Positions 45,330-54,164 of a stretch of DNA of 64,000 nucleotides are shown piece by piece. The position numbers were made by a program, and so were the translations under genes. Source of the stretch: Bacteroides ndongoniae (GTDB taxonomy: Bacteria > Bacteroidota > Bacteroidia > Bacteroidales > Bacteroidaceae); NCBI RefSeq assembly GCF_900108345.1, contig NZ_FNVV01000014.1, positions 1,845,664-1,909,663 of the forward strand. The letters are read 5' to 3'. The number at the start of each line of letters is the position of its first letter. The stretch's first letter is position 1. The notes beneath the pieces were generated by a model, which saw only the letters and a program-made list of their open reading frames with translations, made no database searches and was not told where the DNA came from.

Positions 45330-46109
45330 ATGATAGAAAACACTGATTTCAACAAATCGGAACAGTATACATTATCCATCCGTCTTAGTACGGATGGATT
45401 TTCTTTTTCTGTATTCAACCCTCTGGGAGAAGGGGAATACTCCTTCTACGACCGGCAGGTAGACGAGTCGCTCTCGCTGACCGCCAACCTGAAACAAACC
45501 TTCCGCGAGGTAGAATGGCTGAACCGCCCCTACAGGCGAGTCAATGCACTGATAGCCAACAAACGTTTCACCTTCGTGCCACTCGAATTCTTCGAAGACG
45601 AACAGGCCGAAACCGTATTCTACCACAATCTGACGAAAAAAGACAACGAGCTGGTGCAATACGACATCCTGCACAACAATAACATCGTCGTGCTGTACGG
45701 TGTCGACAAAACCAGTTTCACCTTCCTGCGCGAACAGTATGCCGACATCAAGTTTCACGCACAGTCCAGCCCGCTTATCGAGTACTATGCCGCCAAGAGT
45801 CGGTTGGGCAACAACCGGAAGATGTACGTTTACCTGCAAACCGGCAGTCTAAACGTATATGCATACGAACGCGGACGCCTGCTACTGGCCAACTCTTTCG
45901 ACTGCAAAGTCAATGCCGACCGTATCTATTACCTTCTTTACATCTGGAAAGAACTTGGTCTGGACCAGGAACGCGACGAGTTGCACCTGAGCGGTAACCT
46001 GAACGAAAAGAAAGACCTACTGGCCGAACTGCGAAAATTCATCAGCCGGGTATTCGTCATGAATCCGGCCAACAACTTAGACCTGCAAACCATCAACTTA
46101 TGCGAGTAA
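45330..46109 (+). CDS. DUF3822 family protein
   Basis: 259 residues. The N terminus (YTLSIRLSTDGFSFSVFNP) and the C-terminal region (RIYYLLYIWKELGLDQERDELHLSGNL) fit DUF3822, an actin/ASKHA-like fold family of Bacteroidetes whose members lie next to rsmD. Function unknown; the neighbour order DUF3822-rsmD is conserved. It overlaps rsmD by 10 bp, implying translational coupling. Confidence 0.85.
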   Translation: MIENTDFNKSEQYTLSIRLSTDGFSFSVFNPLGEGEYSFYDRQVDESLSLTANLKQTFREVEWLNRPYRRVNALIANKRFTFVPLEFFEDEQAETVFYHNLTKKDNELVQYDILHNNNIVVLYGVDKTSFTFLREQYADIKFHAQSSPLIEYYAAKSRLGNNRKMYVYLQTGSLNVYAYERGRLLLANSFDCKVNADRIYYLLYIWKELGLDQERDELHLSGNLNEKKDLLAELRKFISRVFVMNPANNLDLQTINLCE

Positions 46110-46636
46110 TCAGCGGAATATACAAAAGAAGACGCTTCGACGTGCCACGCACGTTCAAGGCACGTCCTACTACAGACTTTGCCAAAGAAAACCTGTTTAA
46201 CGTCCTGTCCAACTACATCGACTTTGAAGAAGGCGGCATACGTGCCCTCGACCTCTTTGCAGGCACAGGAAGCATCAGTATCGAACTGCTGTCCAGAGGA
46301 TGCGACCAGGTAGTCAGCGTCGAGAAAGACCGCGACCACTACGCTTTCATCTGCAAAATCATGCAAGAAGTCAAGACTGACCGCTGTTTCCCCGTTCGTG
46401 GCGACGTATTCAAGTACATTCAGGGAAGCCGTGAACAGTTCGACTTCATCTTTGCCGACCCTCCCTACGAACTGCCCGGTCTGGAGACTCTCCCCGACCT
46501 CATCTTCGAAAACAACCTGCTGAAAGAAGACTGCCTGTTCGTGCTTGAACACGGCAAGAAAAACAACTTCGAAACACATCCACACTTTGTGGAAAGAAGA
46601 GTATACGGCAGCGTCAACTTCAGCTTCTTCCGTTGA
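46100..46636 (+). CDS. rsmD: 16S rRNA (guanine(966)-N2)-methyltransferase
   Basis: 178 residues. RVISGIYKRRRFDVP at the N terminus, SAM motif I LDLFAGTGSISIELLSRG, and catalytic motif DPPYEL near 120 identify RsmD. It methylates G966 of 16S rRNA in the assembled 30S. It starts inside the DUF3822 gene and converges on cardiolipin synthase with a 10-bp gap. Confidence 0.94.
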   Translation: MRVISGIYKRRRFDVPRTFKARPTTDFAKENLFNVLSNYIDFEEGGIRALDLFAGTGSISIELLSRGCDQVVSVEKDRDHYAFICKIMQEVKTDRCFPVRGDVFKYIQGSREQFDFIFADPPYELPGLETLPDLIFENNLLKEDCLFVLEHGKKNNFETHPHFVERRVYGSVNFSFFR

Positions 46637-46646
46637 ACGTTTCCGG

Positions 46647-48086
46647 TTATAGCACCGGCGAGAAGAGACGGACTACACTTTCGGCTGCCTTCCGGTGCCA
46701 CGGACGCTTTACCCAGTTCTTCAGGAATACCTGTACACAGTCGCGCTGGTCTTGCAGAAAAATCTCACGCATCTGCAACGCCGTCTCTACGTCGTAGACA
46801 AATGCATTTACCTCAAAATTGTGCTCAAAGCTGCGGAAATCGATATTAGTAGACCCTACCGTCGACAGTTCATCATCCGAAACCATCAGCTTGGAGTGAA
46901 GAAAACCTTTCTTGTAGAAATAGACTTTCACACCCGCCTGCAACACATCAGCCAGATAAGAGCACGAAGCCAGATGCGTCAGGCGGCTGTCGGCACGCAT
47001 CGGAATCATCAACCGTACATCTACCCCGGCAAGTGCAGCCGTACGCATAGCCACCAATACCGACTCGGTAGGCAGGAAATAAGGCGTCTGCATGTAGAAA
47101 TACTTACGCGCCCCCATCAAAGCCATGCAAAGCCCCTGCATGATTTCCCGCCAAGGACCCACAGGTTCACTCGTCACAATCTGTGCTAAAGCCGATCCCG
47201 CACAATCTATCTTAGGGAAATAACGCGCCGAAGTTATCAGTGTACGGTCTACAAAATACCAGTCGAGCAGGAAAGCCGTCTGTAAACCGTGTACAGCCTT
47301 CCCCTCCAGCAACAGGTGTGTATCGCGCCAAATGCCCCACGCAACACCGCGCATATAGCGCTCGGCCAGATTCATGCCACCTACAAAACCTACGCGCCCG
47401 TCGATGACAACAATCTTGCGGTGATTACGATAGTTCACCTTACTGGTGAACAATGGGAAACGGACTTTCAGGAAACTACGTACCTCAATGCCCGCCTCAC
47501 GCATCTGATCGAAAAAACGGTTGGGAACATGCCAACAACCTACGTCGTCGTAAAGCACCCTTACTTCGACGCCCGAACGCGCCTTGTCTATCAACACATC
47601 ACGCACCAGCCGGCCGATGGCATCATCCTCGAAGATATAGAATTCCATGTGAATATGTTGCGTAGCCTTCTGCAACTCGCGCAATAAAGCCTGCAGCATA
47701 GAAAGCCCCTCGGTGTACACCAACACCCGATTGCCGTCGAAAGGAAACGCCTGATTGGCATTACGAAACAGCGAAATCAGCCTGCTGTAGTGCAACGGAA
47801 GACGACATGAACCTTGCGCCATGTATTCAGCCATCGATTTCTTCATCAGGCGACTATACAGTTTCTTCCCGATAATACGTTCACGCCGCTGGCTGCGCCC
47901 GAAAAAGAAATAGAATACCAGACCCACCACGGGCAAAAACATCAGAATCAGTATCCACGCAATAGTCTTTACCGGATTACGATTGTCGAGCACTATGACG
48001 ATAATCGTACCGATAATTGCGCCAAAATAAACAATGTCGAATGCTACCGTGGCTATCTGTCCTGCTATAAGGTTCCAGTCAATCAT
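46647..48086 (-). CDS. cls: Cardiolipin synthase
   Basis: 479 residues from the ATG at 48086 (MIDWNLIAGQIATVAFDIVYFG); a 30-residue upstream extension is rejected. Two N-terminal transmembrane helices, then two phospholipase-D motifs: NHRKIVVIDGRVGFVGG near 217 and HSKLMVSDDELSTVGS near 397, both with intact HxK(x4)D. It condenses two phosphatidylglycerols, or PG with another phospholipid, into cardiolipin, downstream of CdsA in the same pathway. Confidence 0.94.
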   Translation of the reverse strand: MIDWNLIAGQIATVAFDIVYFGAIIGTIIVIVLDNRNPVKTIAWILILMFLPVVGLVFYFFFGRSQRRERIIGKKLYSRLMKKSMAEYMAQGSCRLPLHYSRLISLFRNANQAFPFDGNRVLVYTEGLSMLQALLRELQKATQHIHMEFYIFEDDAIGRLVRDVLIDKARSGVEVRVLYDDVGCWHVPNRFFDQMREAGIEVRSFLKVRFPLFTSKVNYRNHRKIVVIDGRVGFVGGMNLAERYMRGVAWGIWRDTHLLLEGKAVHGLQTAFLLDWYFVDRTLITSARYFPKIDCAGSALAQIVTSEPVGPWREIMQGLCMALMGARKYFYMQTPYFLPTESVLVAMRTAALAGVDVRLMIPMRADSRLTHLASCSYLADVLQAGVKVYFYKKGFLHSKLMVSDDELSTVGSTNIDFRSFEHNFEVNAFVYDVETALQMREIFLQDQRDCVQVFLKNWVKRPWHRKAAESVVRLFSPVL

Positions 48087-48195
48087 GCAAACAAATATAA
48101 AGCTTTTTTCAGAATACTCTTCTTCTTCCAGCAGAAAATGTATTGAAAAAGGACAGCTTCTGCATATTACCGGCAACCATATTACATAAAAGACA

Positions 48196-48231
48196 CAAGC
48201 CCAAGGCGGAAAGCATTCCGCCTCAGGCTTG
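48196..48231 (-). terminator. Terminator of the outer-membrane protein gene
   Basis: A nearly perfect stem, CAAGCC-AGGCGGAA against TTCCGCCT-GGCTTG, with a 4-base loop. Leftward it is followed by TGTCTTTTATG. Confidence 0.7.
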
Positions 48232-48267
48232 CATAATAAAACTTATACCTGTTATATTCTAAAAACA

Positions 48268-51207
48268 TTAGAAACGGGGGCGACCGCCGCCAAATCCACC
48301 AGGACCGTGACCAGGACCAGGGCCAAATCCCATACCGGGACCTCTATCACGACGGGCATTCTTACCTCCGAAGATATTCAGACGATAAATGAAGTGAAGC
48401 ATGCAATAGCTGTTGACACCATTATAGGTATATACCGAACGTCCACTCGCTGTCAGCGAACGGCTGATATTGCTCTGCTGCTTCAAGATGTCGTACATTT
48501 CGAAACTGATAGTAGCGGCACCTTTCAGGAAAGTCTGCGAAAGCTGGGCATTCCAGATAAGCTCGTCACGGTTCATGCTACTGTCAAGATAGCCACGACG
48601 GCTTTGGTTAGCTATGTTGGTAGAAAGGGTCATATTCCAAGGTGCTGTCATGGTCGTAGTAGCACCATACGAGAAGTTGTAAGGCTTCTGATTGTTAGTA
48701 GGAGTCAACTTGTCCTTTTCGATTGAATAAGCAAAAGAGCCGTTCAAGCCGAATTCAAACCAGTCGTTACGATAAGTACCGGTCAGACGCTCTTGCAAAC
48801 TCAAGTTAGTAGTTGTATTTTTCTGAGAAACTTCACCTACCGAAAGATAACCTACATTATTATTATAAGACACATTACTAAACGAACCGATATTGAACTT
48901 CTTATTCTTCAACGCCGAATTGATACCGAACATACCCATTGCACTCCAGTTGCCATTAATATTTTCAGGCTTGGTTACCCAACCACCGGTCTGTTCATTG
49001 TAAGTTCTCATACTGCTGATGCTGTTTTGCGTCATCTGGAAGTTAGCATGAGTAAAAATACCTCGCTGACGATCGGGATCATAAGTATTGTAGAACATAC
49101 GGAAGTTATGATTGAATGAAGGCTTCAAACCCGGATTACCTTTAGTAATATTCAACGGATTAGAGTCATCGGTTATATCCAACAGGTTCTCCATACCAGG
49201 CTGCGAACTACGTCCGCGGTAAGTGATACGCAACTGGCTTACCTTCGAGAAGCGATAACGGAAGTCGATGCTCGGAGCTACATTGAACACACTACGCGTC
49301 GTATCGGTCACATACGAACCTTTTTCATAGGACAACGAAGTGTTTTGTGGCTCGAAATCGGCACCAACACTCAGACGATACTTTTCACGATTGAAGAGCA
49401 AACTGGGACTGAATCGATGAGTATAAGTTTCATATTCAGCATACTTACTTTGCTCAGCATCATAACCGTCTTCATAATCACTGGGCAACATATCGCCCAT
49501 GTTCCAATCGTTACCCAAATTGAAAGTCTTCTTATCACTCTTACTGTTGCTGTAGCTGAAACGATAGCGGAACTGCAGGAAAGTAGCCTTCCAAAGCGGC
49601 TCGCTGTAAGTCAGTTCCAGGCTGTAGTTATAACCATCGGTAGGAGTAGTCATATAGCGACGAATGATATCCTCGGGCTTGACAGTGCCGTCTTCTCCGG
49701 CCTGGAAGTAACGAGTGTTCGAAGCACTGTACTGGTCGTTTTCCGAGTCATTGTAACCAGCCGTTCCACGGAAAGTAATATTACGTCCGTTCGAACTGAG
49801 CCGACGGTTGATTTGCAAAGTGGCATTGGCCGACAGCGAATTACCATCGCTGCTGGAAAGGTTGTTCGATGTATTGACACGAATGTCTTGCAACGGATCA
49901 TTTATTTCACCATCAAAAGTTTCACTCGACAAATCGAGTTTTGCCAGTTGAGTAATATCCAGATAGTCGTTCGGACGTTCAACGATCGCATAAGGATCGC
50001 TGTTAAAAGTTCCGGACATAGAATTCGAAGCACTCCAAGTCTTACCATAACTAAGGTTAGGACGGAAAATAATGTTTGTTAGTGTGTCAGGCTTCCATTC
50101 CAGACGAAAATCTGCATTGATATTCTGATTACTACTCTTATTGAGCGAACGTGAATTGTTGAACGACGAACTTGCCCCACTTGAAAGGAAGTTCTCGGTA
50201 TATCCGTCGCTGTAAGCGGCATTACCTCTATAGTTGTAACGTACACTACCTCCCAATTCCAATTTCTCAGTTTCAGTAGCGAAAGTCAGACCGATATTTT
50301 TAGAAGCTGTTAAACCGTTGTTCCTACGCCAGCGGGGACCGCCTCCACCGCCCGAGAAACCCTGATCGTTCACGTTATTGGCGCCGGCAATGAAGGTCAC
50401 CTGCGTATTATCGTTAAAGTAGTTCATCATGGCACGTCCCATATAACGGTCTTCCGTACCACCCGACAGGTCTACGTTTCCAAAAATACCTTTGTTCATA
50501 CCCTTCTTCACTGTAAGGTCGAGCACAGTTTCTTCTTCACCGTCATCAATACCGGTTACCCGCGCCAAGTCGGACTGCTTATCATATGTCTTCAACTTCT
50601 CGATCATGTCTACCGGAAGGTTCTTCAAACCAGTTTTCACGTCACCGCCAAAGAACTCTTTTCCGTTCACCATAATCTTCTTCACATCTTTTCCGTTGAT
50701 TTTCACATTTCCATCTTCGTCAATCTCAGCACCTGGCAACTTTTTAACCAATTCTTCAAGCATGGCTCCTTCGGGCGTACGATAGGCCGACGAGTTGAAT
50801 GCAACGGTATCCTCAACTACCTGCACTTGGGGAGCTTCAGCCACGACTACAGCTTCGGACAACATCACGGCATCCGACTCTAGCGTTACTGTACCGATGT
50901 TTTTCTCGGGAACGGCGGCTGTAAGAATCATGGGAATGAACTTACTCTTATAGCCGATGTAAGAAATACGCAGGGTGTACTTGCCCGGTTTCACCTTGGG
51001 CAGTTTAAAGTATCCCTGATTGGAACTTGCGACACCAGCCGCCTGCGCACTGTCGGGCAGAGAAAGTAACTGCACAGTAGCCTGCATAGCCGGTTGCTTG
51101 GTATCGTCTTCCATCACACGGCCCGACACGGTAATGCTTCTTGTTTGCGAAAATGCGGTCACAGCTGTTGTCAGCAACAGCACCGCACCAATGATAATTC
51201 TTTTCAT
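48268..51207 (-). CDS. Outer-membrane beta-barrel protein with carboxypeptidase-like regulatory domain
   Basis: 979 residues. Signal peptide (ALLLTTAVTAFSQ), then an Ig-like CarboxypepD_reg domain (about 25-115: SGRVMEDDTKQPAMQATVQLL ... GYKSKFIPM), then a plug-like domain (TVAFNSSAYRTPEGAMLEELVKKLPGAEIDEDGNVKINGKDVKKIMVNGKEFFGG) and a barrel of alternating strands to the C terminus. This is the OMP_b-brl_3-type family related to TonB receptors. No SusD partner follows, so it is not a classical glycan-uptake pair. The tail is a Gly/Pro/Phe/Arg-rich repeat (MGFGPGPGHGPGGFGGG). Substrate unknown. Confidence 0.85.
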   Translation of the reverse strand: MKRIIIGAVLLLTTAVTAFSQTRSITVSGRVMEDDTKQPAMQATVQLLSLPDSAQAAGVASSNQGYFKLPKVKPGKYTLRISYIGYKSKFIPMILTAAVPEKNIGTVTLESDAVMLSEAVVVAEAPQVQVVEDTVAFNSSAYRTPEGAMLEELVKKLPGAEIDEDGNVKINGKDVKKIMVNGKEFFGGDVKTGLKNLPVDMIEKLKTYDKQSDLARVTGIDDGEEETVLDLTVKKGMNKGIFGNVDLSGGTEDRYMGRAMMNYFNDNTQVTFIAGANNVNDQGFSGGGGGPRWRRNNGLTASKNIGLTFATETEKLELGGSVRYNYRGNAAYSDGYTENFLSSGASSSFNNSRSLNKSSNQNINADFRLEWKPDTLTNIIFRPNLSYGKTWSASNSMSGTFNSDPYAIVERPNDYLDITQLAKLDLSSETFDGEINDPLQDIRVNTSNNLSSSDGNSLSANATLQINRRLSSNGRNITFRGTAGYNDSENDQYSASNTRYFQAGEDGTVKPEDIIRRYMTTPTDGYNYSLELTYSEPLWKATFLQFRYRFSYSNSKSDKKTFNLGNDWNMGDMLPSDYEDGYDAEQSKYAEYETYTHRFSPSLLFNREKYRLSVGADFEPQNTSLSYEKGSYVTDTTRSVFNVAPSIDFRYRFSKVSQLRITYRGRSSQPGMENLLDITDDSNPLNITKGNPGLKPSFNHNFRMFYNTYDPDRQRGIFTHANFQMTQNSISSMRTYNEQTGGWVTKPENINGNWSAMGMFGINSALKNKKFNIGSFSNVSYNNNVGYLSVGEVSQKNTTTNLSLQERLTGTYRNDWFEFGLNGSFAYSIEKDKLTPTNNQKPYNFSYGATTTMTAPWNMTLSTNIANQSRRGYLDSSMNRDELIWNAQLSQTFLKGAATISFEMYDILKQQSNISRSLTASGRSVYTYNGVNSYCMLHFIYRLNIFGGKNARRDRGPGMGFGPGPGHGPGGFGGGRPRF

Positions 51208-51311
51208 GTGTCTATTCTTCTTCTAAATGTAAACAATGTCTTTTTTTACACTGCTTCATTTGACAGAATAATAGGCAAAAGGTTTAATGCGTGACACGCT
51301 GATTTTCGATT

Positions 51312-51725
51312 TTATCGACTATTCCGCTTAAATAATCTATCAACTGCCGCTTTTTTTATACCAAATTCCAGGCAAAGCACATTCAGTATCAAAAAGATCA
51401 GAAAAGAGGAAGTATCGACCGAAGCAATGTCGCCTTTGGCCACACGGTAGAGCATGCCGCCAAAGATGAAAAGCACAGTCAGAAACATGGCATTGCGTGT
51501 AGCCTGGTTGCGCACACGAACAGTTTCTTCTGTTTCGTTCTTTGTCAGGGCGAAGATGATCATCAGACAGCCCATCATCATCAGCAGTTTGGCACACTCC
51601 TTGTAAAAGAGCAGGTTAGCATCGGTCACGCGCCCCATCATCAGCATCAGGAAAGGCAGAAACAAGGCAAGGGCAATCACAAAGTAGCCCAACGGGCGAC
51701 AGAACACGGGCAGCAAAGCTTTCAT
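51312..51725 (-). CDS. Four-helix membrane protein of unknown function
   Basis: 137 residues with about four hydrophobic segments (YFVIALALFLPFLMLMM, CAKLLMMMGCLMIIFAL, AMFLTVLFIFGGMLY, SSFLIFLILNVLCLEFGI). The polar loop NETEETVRVRNQATRNA between helices 2 and 3 is charged. No family recognised. It lies upstream of the outer-membrane barrel gene on the same strand, separated by 104 bp. Confidence 0.7.
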   Translation of the reverse strand: MKALLPVFCRPLGYFVIALALFLPFLMLMMGRVTDANLLFYKECAKLLMMMGCLMIIFALTKNETEETVRVRNQATRNAMFLTVLFIFGGMLYRVAKGDIASVDTSSFLIFLILNVLCLEFGIKKAAVDRLFKRNSR

Positions 51726-51909
51726 AGCGTATTTTTGTTTTTAAGTAAGTATAATAGAGTTTTCCGTGGACAAACTTACGCATTTTCTTCGTATTCCGCT
51801 CAAAAAATGTCGGGGAAAACCGCTTTTCCCTCTGCAAACCGATGCTTTGTCCACTCAAAAAAGTATCTTTGCCACCTGATATTAGCAATCAACCATTACA
51901 AATCAACGT

Positions 51910-52971
51910 ATGAACAAACAAGAAGTTATCCTCTGCGAAGAACTGAACGGCGCACTGACTGGCGCCATCGAAAAATGTCCGCACGACCGACTTTTCATCC
52001 TGACCGATGAACATACCCACCGCTTGTGCCTACCGCTGCTGGCCGACATTAAAGCCCTGAAGGAAGCCACCGAAATCACAATTGGCGCCGAAGACGTGCA
52101 CAAAACACTGGAAACGCTGGCCTCGGTGTGGCAAGCTCTGAGCCAACAAGGTGCTACCCGCCACTCGCTCCTCATCAATCTGGGCGGAGGCATGGTGACT
52201 GACCTCGGCGGTTTTGCTGCTGCCACCTTCAAACGCGGCATCGCCTACATCAACATTCCTACCACACTGCTGGCGATGGTCGATGCCTCGGTAGGCGGAA
52301 AAACGGGGATCAACTTCAACGGACTGAAGAACGAAATCGGAGCCTTCGCACCCGCAGCCAGTGTGCTGCTCGAAACAGAGTTTCTACGAAGCCTCGACGC
52401 CCACAACTTCTTCTCCGGCTATGCCGAAATGCTGAAGCACGGCCTCATCAGTACCCCGCAACATCTTGACGAATTGTTGGCTTTCGACACCGAATGCCCC
52501 GACTACCGCCTGCTGAAGGAGATGGTAGGCCGCTCCGTGCAGGTCAAAGAAGACATCGTAGCCCAAGACCCGCAGGAGCATGGCATCCGCAAAGCCCTCA
52601 ACCTGGGCCACACCATCGGACACGCTTTCGAAAGCCTGGCCCTGGCCGAGAACCGCCCCGTGCTACACGGTTACGCCGTGGCGTGGGGACTGGTGTGCGA
52701 ACTTTACCTGTCTCACCTCAAGACCGGCTTCCCCAAGGAACGCATGCGCCAGGTAGTTCAGTTTGTCCGCCAGAACTACGGTGCTTTCTCCTTCACCTGC
52801 AAGCAGTACGACCGCCTCTACGAGTTGATGCTGCACGACAAGAAGAACACCGCAGGCATCATCAACTTTACCCTGCTGAAAGACGTGGGCGACATCTGCC
52901 TGAACCAGACTGCTGACAAGGACACCATCTTCGAAACCCTCGACTTCTATCGGGAGTGCATGGGGCTCTGA
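51910..52971 (+). CDS. aroB: 3-dehydroquinate synthase
   Basis: 353 residues. Family landmarks: LINLGGGMVTDLGGFAAATFKRGIAYINIPTTLLAMVDASVGGKTGIN (NAD-binding core), the metal-site segments AEMLKHG, RKALNLGHTIGHAFE and LHGYAVAWG. It converts DAHP to 3-dehydroquinate in the shikimate pathway. A -7 box TATCTTTG lies at 51864-51871. It is monocistronic; a 22-bp tandem array follows its stop. Confidence 0.95.
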   Translation: MNKQEVILCEELNGALTGAIEKCPHDRLFILTDEHTHRLCLPLLADIKALKEATEITIGAEDVHKTLETLASVWQALSQQGATRHSLLINLGGGMVTDLGGFAAATFKRGIAYINIPTTLLAMVDASVGGKTGINFNGLKNEIGAFAPAASVLLETEFLRSLDAHNFFSGYAEMLKHGLISTPQHLDELLAFDTECPDYRLLKEMVGRSVQVKEDIVAQDPQEHGIRKALNLGHTIGHAFESLALAENRPVLHGYAVAWGLVCELYLSHLKTGFPKERMRQVVQFVRQNYGAFSFTCKQYDRLYELMLHDKKNTAGIINFTLLKDVGDICLNQTADKDTIFETLDFYRECMGL

Positions 52972-52998
52972 CCCCTTCCATACCCTCTCAGAAGCATG

Positions 52999-53084
52999 CT
53001 TGCACGGCTCGTGAGAGACACTTGTACGGCTCACGAGAAACACTTGCACGGCTCGCGAGCCATACTTGTATGGTTCAGAAGGCC
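52999..53084. repeat. Four-unit 22-bp tandem array after aroB
   Basis: Units at 52999-53020, 53021-53042, 53043-53064 and a diverged 53065-53084. The consensus begins CTTG(C/T)ACGGCTC and contains a self-complementary octamer that varies as CTCGTGAG, CTCACGAG, CTCGCGAG, keeping pairing while the sequence changes. The 22-bp period equals that of the array at 42905-43065. Confidence 0.75.
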
Positions 53085-53217
53085 CGCAAACAGTCTTTTC
53101 CATCCCCTCTTCTGCCCGCGCAGTGTCCCCGACACGTAAGCCAATAAAAAAGTGTTTTCGTAACTCGCTATCAATAAAGGAAATAGAAAATAATTCAATA
53201 AAAAGTTGCCGAAACGC

Positions 53218-53247
53218 TTGCCAATTCAAAATAAAGCGCTACCTTTG
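53218..53247 (+). promoter_or_regulatory. Promoter of tRNA-Pro
   Basis: TTG (53218-53220), a 19-bp spacer and TACCTTTG (53240-53247). The -7 box ends 11 bases before the mature tRNA 5' end. Confidence 0.8.
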
Positions 53248-53258
53248 CATCCGCAATT

Positions 53259-53333
53259 CGGGGTGTAGCTCAGCCCGGTTAGAGTACGCGTCTGGGGGGC
53301 GTGTGGTCGCTGGTTCGAATCCAGTCACCCCGA
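53259..53333 (+). tRNA. tRNA-Pro (anticodon GGG), probable integration site
   Basis: 75 bases without encoded CCA. Acceptor CGGGGTG/CACCCCG, D-arm GCTC/GAGT, anticodon loop CTGGGGG (GGG at 34-36), T-arm GCTGG-TTCGAAT-CCAGT. A mobile element starts immediately 3' of it, as expected for tRNA-directed integration. Confidence 0.93.
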
Positions 53334-53346
53334 CTGGTGAAAATCA

Positions 53347-53381
53347 AGGAGTTAAGTGACAAACTTAGCTCCTTTTTCTTT
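53347..53381 (+). terminator. Terminator after tRNA-Pro
   Basis: AGGAG-TAAGT pairs with ACTTA-CTCCT (one mismatch) and is followed by TTTTTCTTTT. Confidence 0.8.
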
Positions 53382-53500
53382 TATATATGACACATTTATG
53401 ACACAAATCAAGATGTTTTCCATCACTATATCACTTCGATTAAGAAACAAAAATAAAATAACTGGGGATTATTTATTTTTCTTTATTTAGGTTTACCATA

Positions 53501-53546
53501 GTTTTATTCAACATATAACATACTTTCGTAGCATATTGAATAAAAC
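53501..53546. repeat. Inverted repeat upstream of the invertase gene
   Basis: GTTTTATTCAACATA (53501-53515) and TATTGAATAAAAC (53534-53546) pair over about 13-15 bp with one mismatch around a loop of roughly 17 bases. It lies 8 bases before the invertase ATG. It contains TACTTTCG (53521-53528), one mismatch from a -7 box. It may be an operator or a stem in the leader. Confidence 0.55.
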
Positions 53547-53554
53547 AATTTAAT

Positions 53555-54163
53555 ATGATTTACGGATACATTAGAGTAAGCAGTGACAAACAGACTGTAG
53601 AAAACCAACGTTTCGAAATTAATAATTTCTGCGAACGTGAAAATTTAAAAATTGATGGTTGGATAGAAGAAACCATCAGCGGTACAAAATCCTATAGCAA
53701 AAGAGAGTTAGGTAAACTACTCAAGCAAATCCAAAAGGACGATCTTATAATTTGTGCAGAACTTTCACGCTTAGGAAGAAATCTTTTTATGATAATGGAA
53801 ATTCTTAACCTTTGCATGAGTAAAGAATGTAGGGTCTGGACAATCAAAGACAATTATCGTTTAGGCGAGGATATTCAAAGCAAAGTATTAGCATTTGCCT
53901 TTGGCTTATCGGCAGAAATTGAACGTAATCTAATTAGCCAACGCACCAAAGAAGCATTATCACGAAAAAAAGCAGAGGGTGTAATTTTAGGCCGTCCAAA
54001 AGGAAAGAAAAGCTCCCCTGAAAAATACAAATTATATAAAAAAAGGAACTTGATTCAGGAACTTTTAAATGCAAATATATCTAAGCGGAAAATTGCTGTA
54101 ATATGTAAAGTTGATAGAAATACATTAGCACGCTATATCAAAACCTTTTTGGTAGAAACATAA
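53555..54163 (+). CDS. Mpi-family serine site-specific invertase
   Basis: 202 residues. The resolvase/invertase N-terminal domain shows the catalytic serine in YIRVSSDKQ (S9), ELSRLGRNL with its two arginines, and LAFAFGLSAEIERNLISQRTKEAL. The C-terminal HTH includes a GRPKGKKSS-type linker and a helical NISKRKIAVICKVDRNTLARYI. It closely resembles the Bacteroides master invertase Mpi, which flips promoters and gene segments. Its TAA ends at 54163, one base before the inverted repeat at 54165, so it sits just outside an invertible segment and would survive inversion. Confidence 0.9.
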   Translation: MIYGYIRVSSDKQTVENQRFEINNFCERENLKIDGWIEETISGTKSYSKRELGKLLKQIQKDDLIICAELSRLGRNLFMIMEILNLCMSKECRVWTIKDNYRLGEDIQSKVLAFAFGLSAEIERNLISQRTKEALSRKKAEGVILGRPKGKKSSPEKYKLYKKRNLIQELLNANISKRKIAVICKVDRNTLARYIKTFLVET

Positions 54164-54164
54164 C

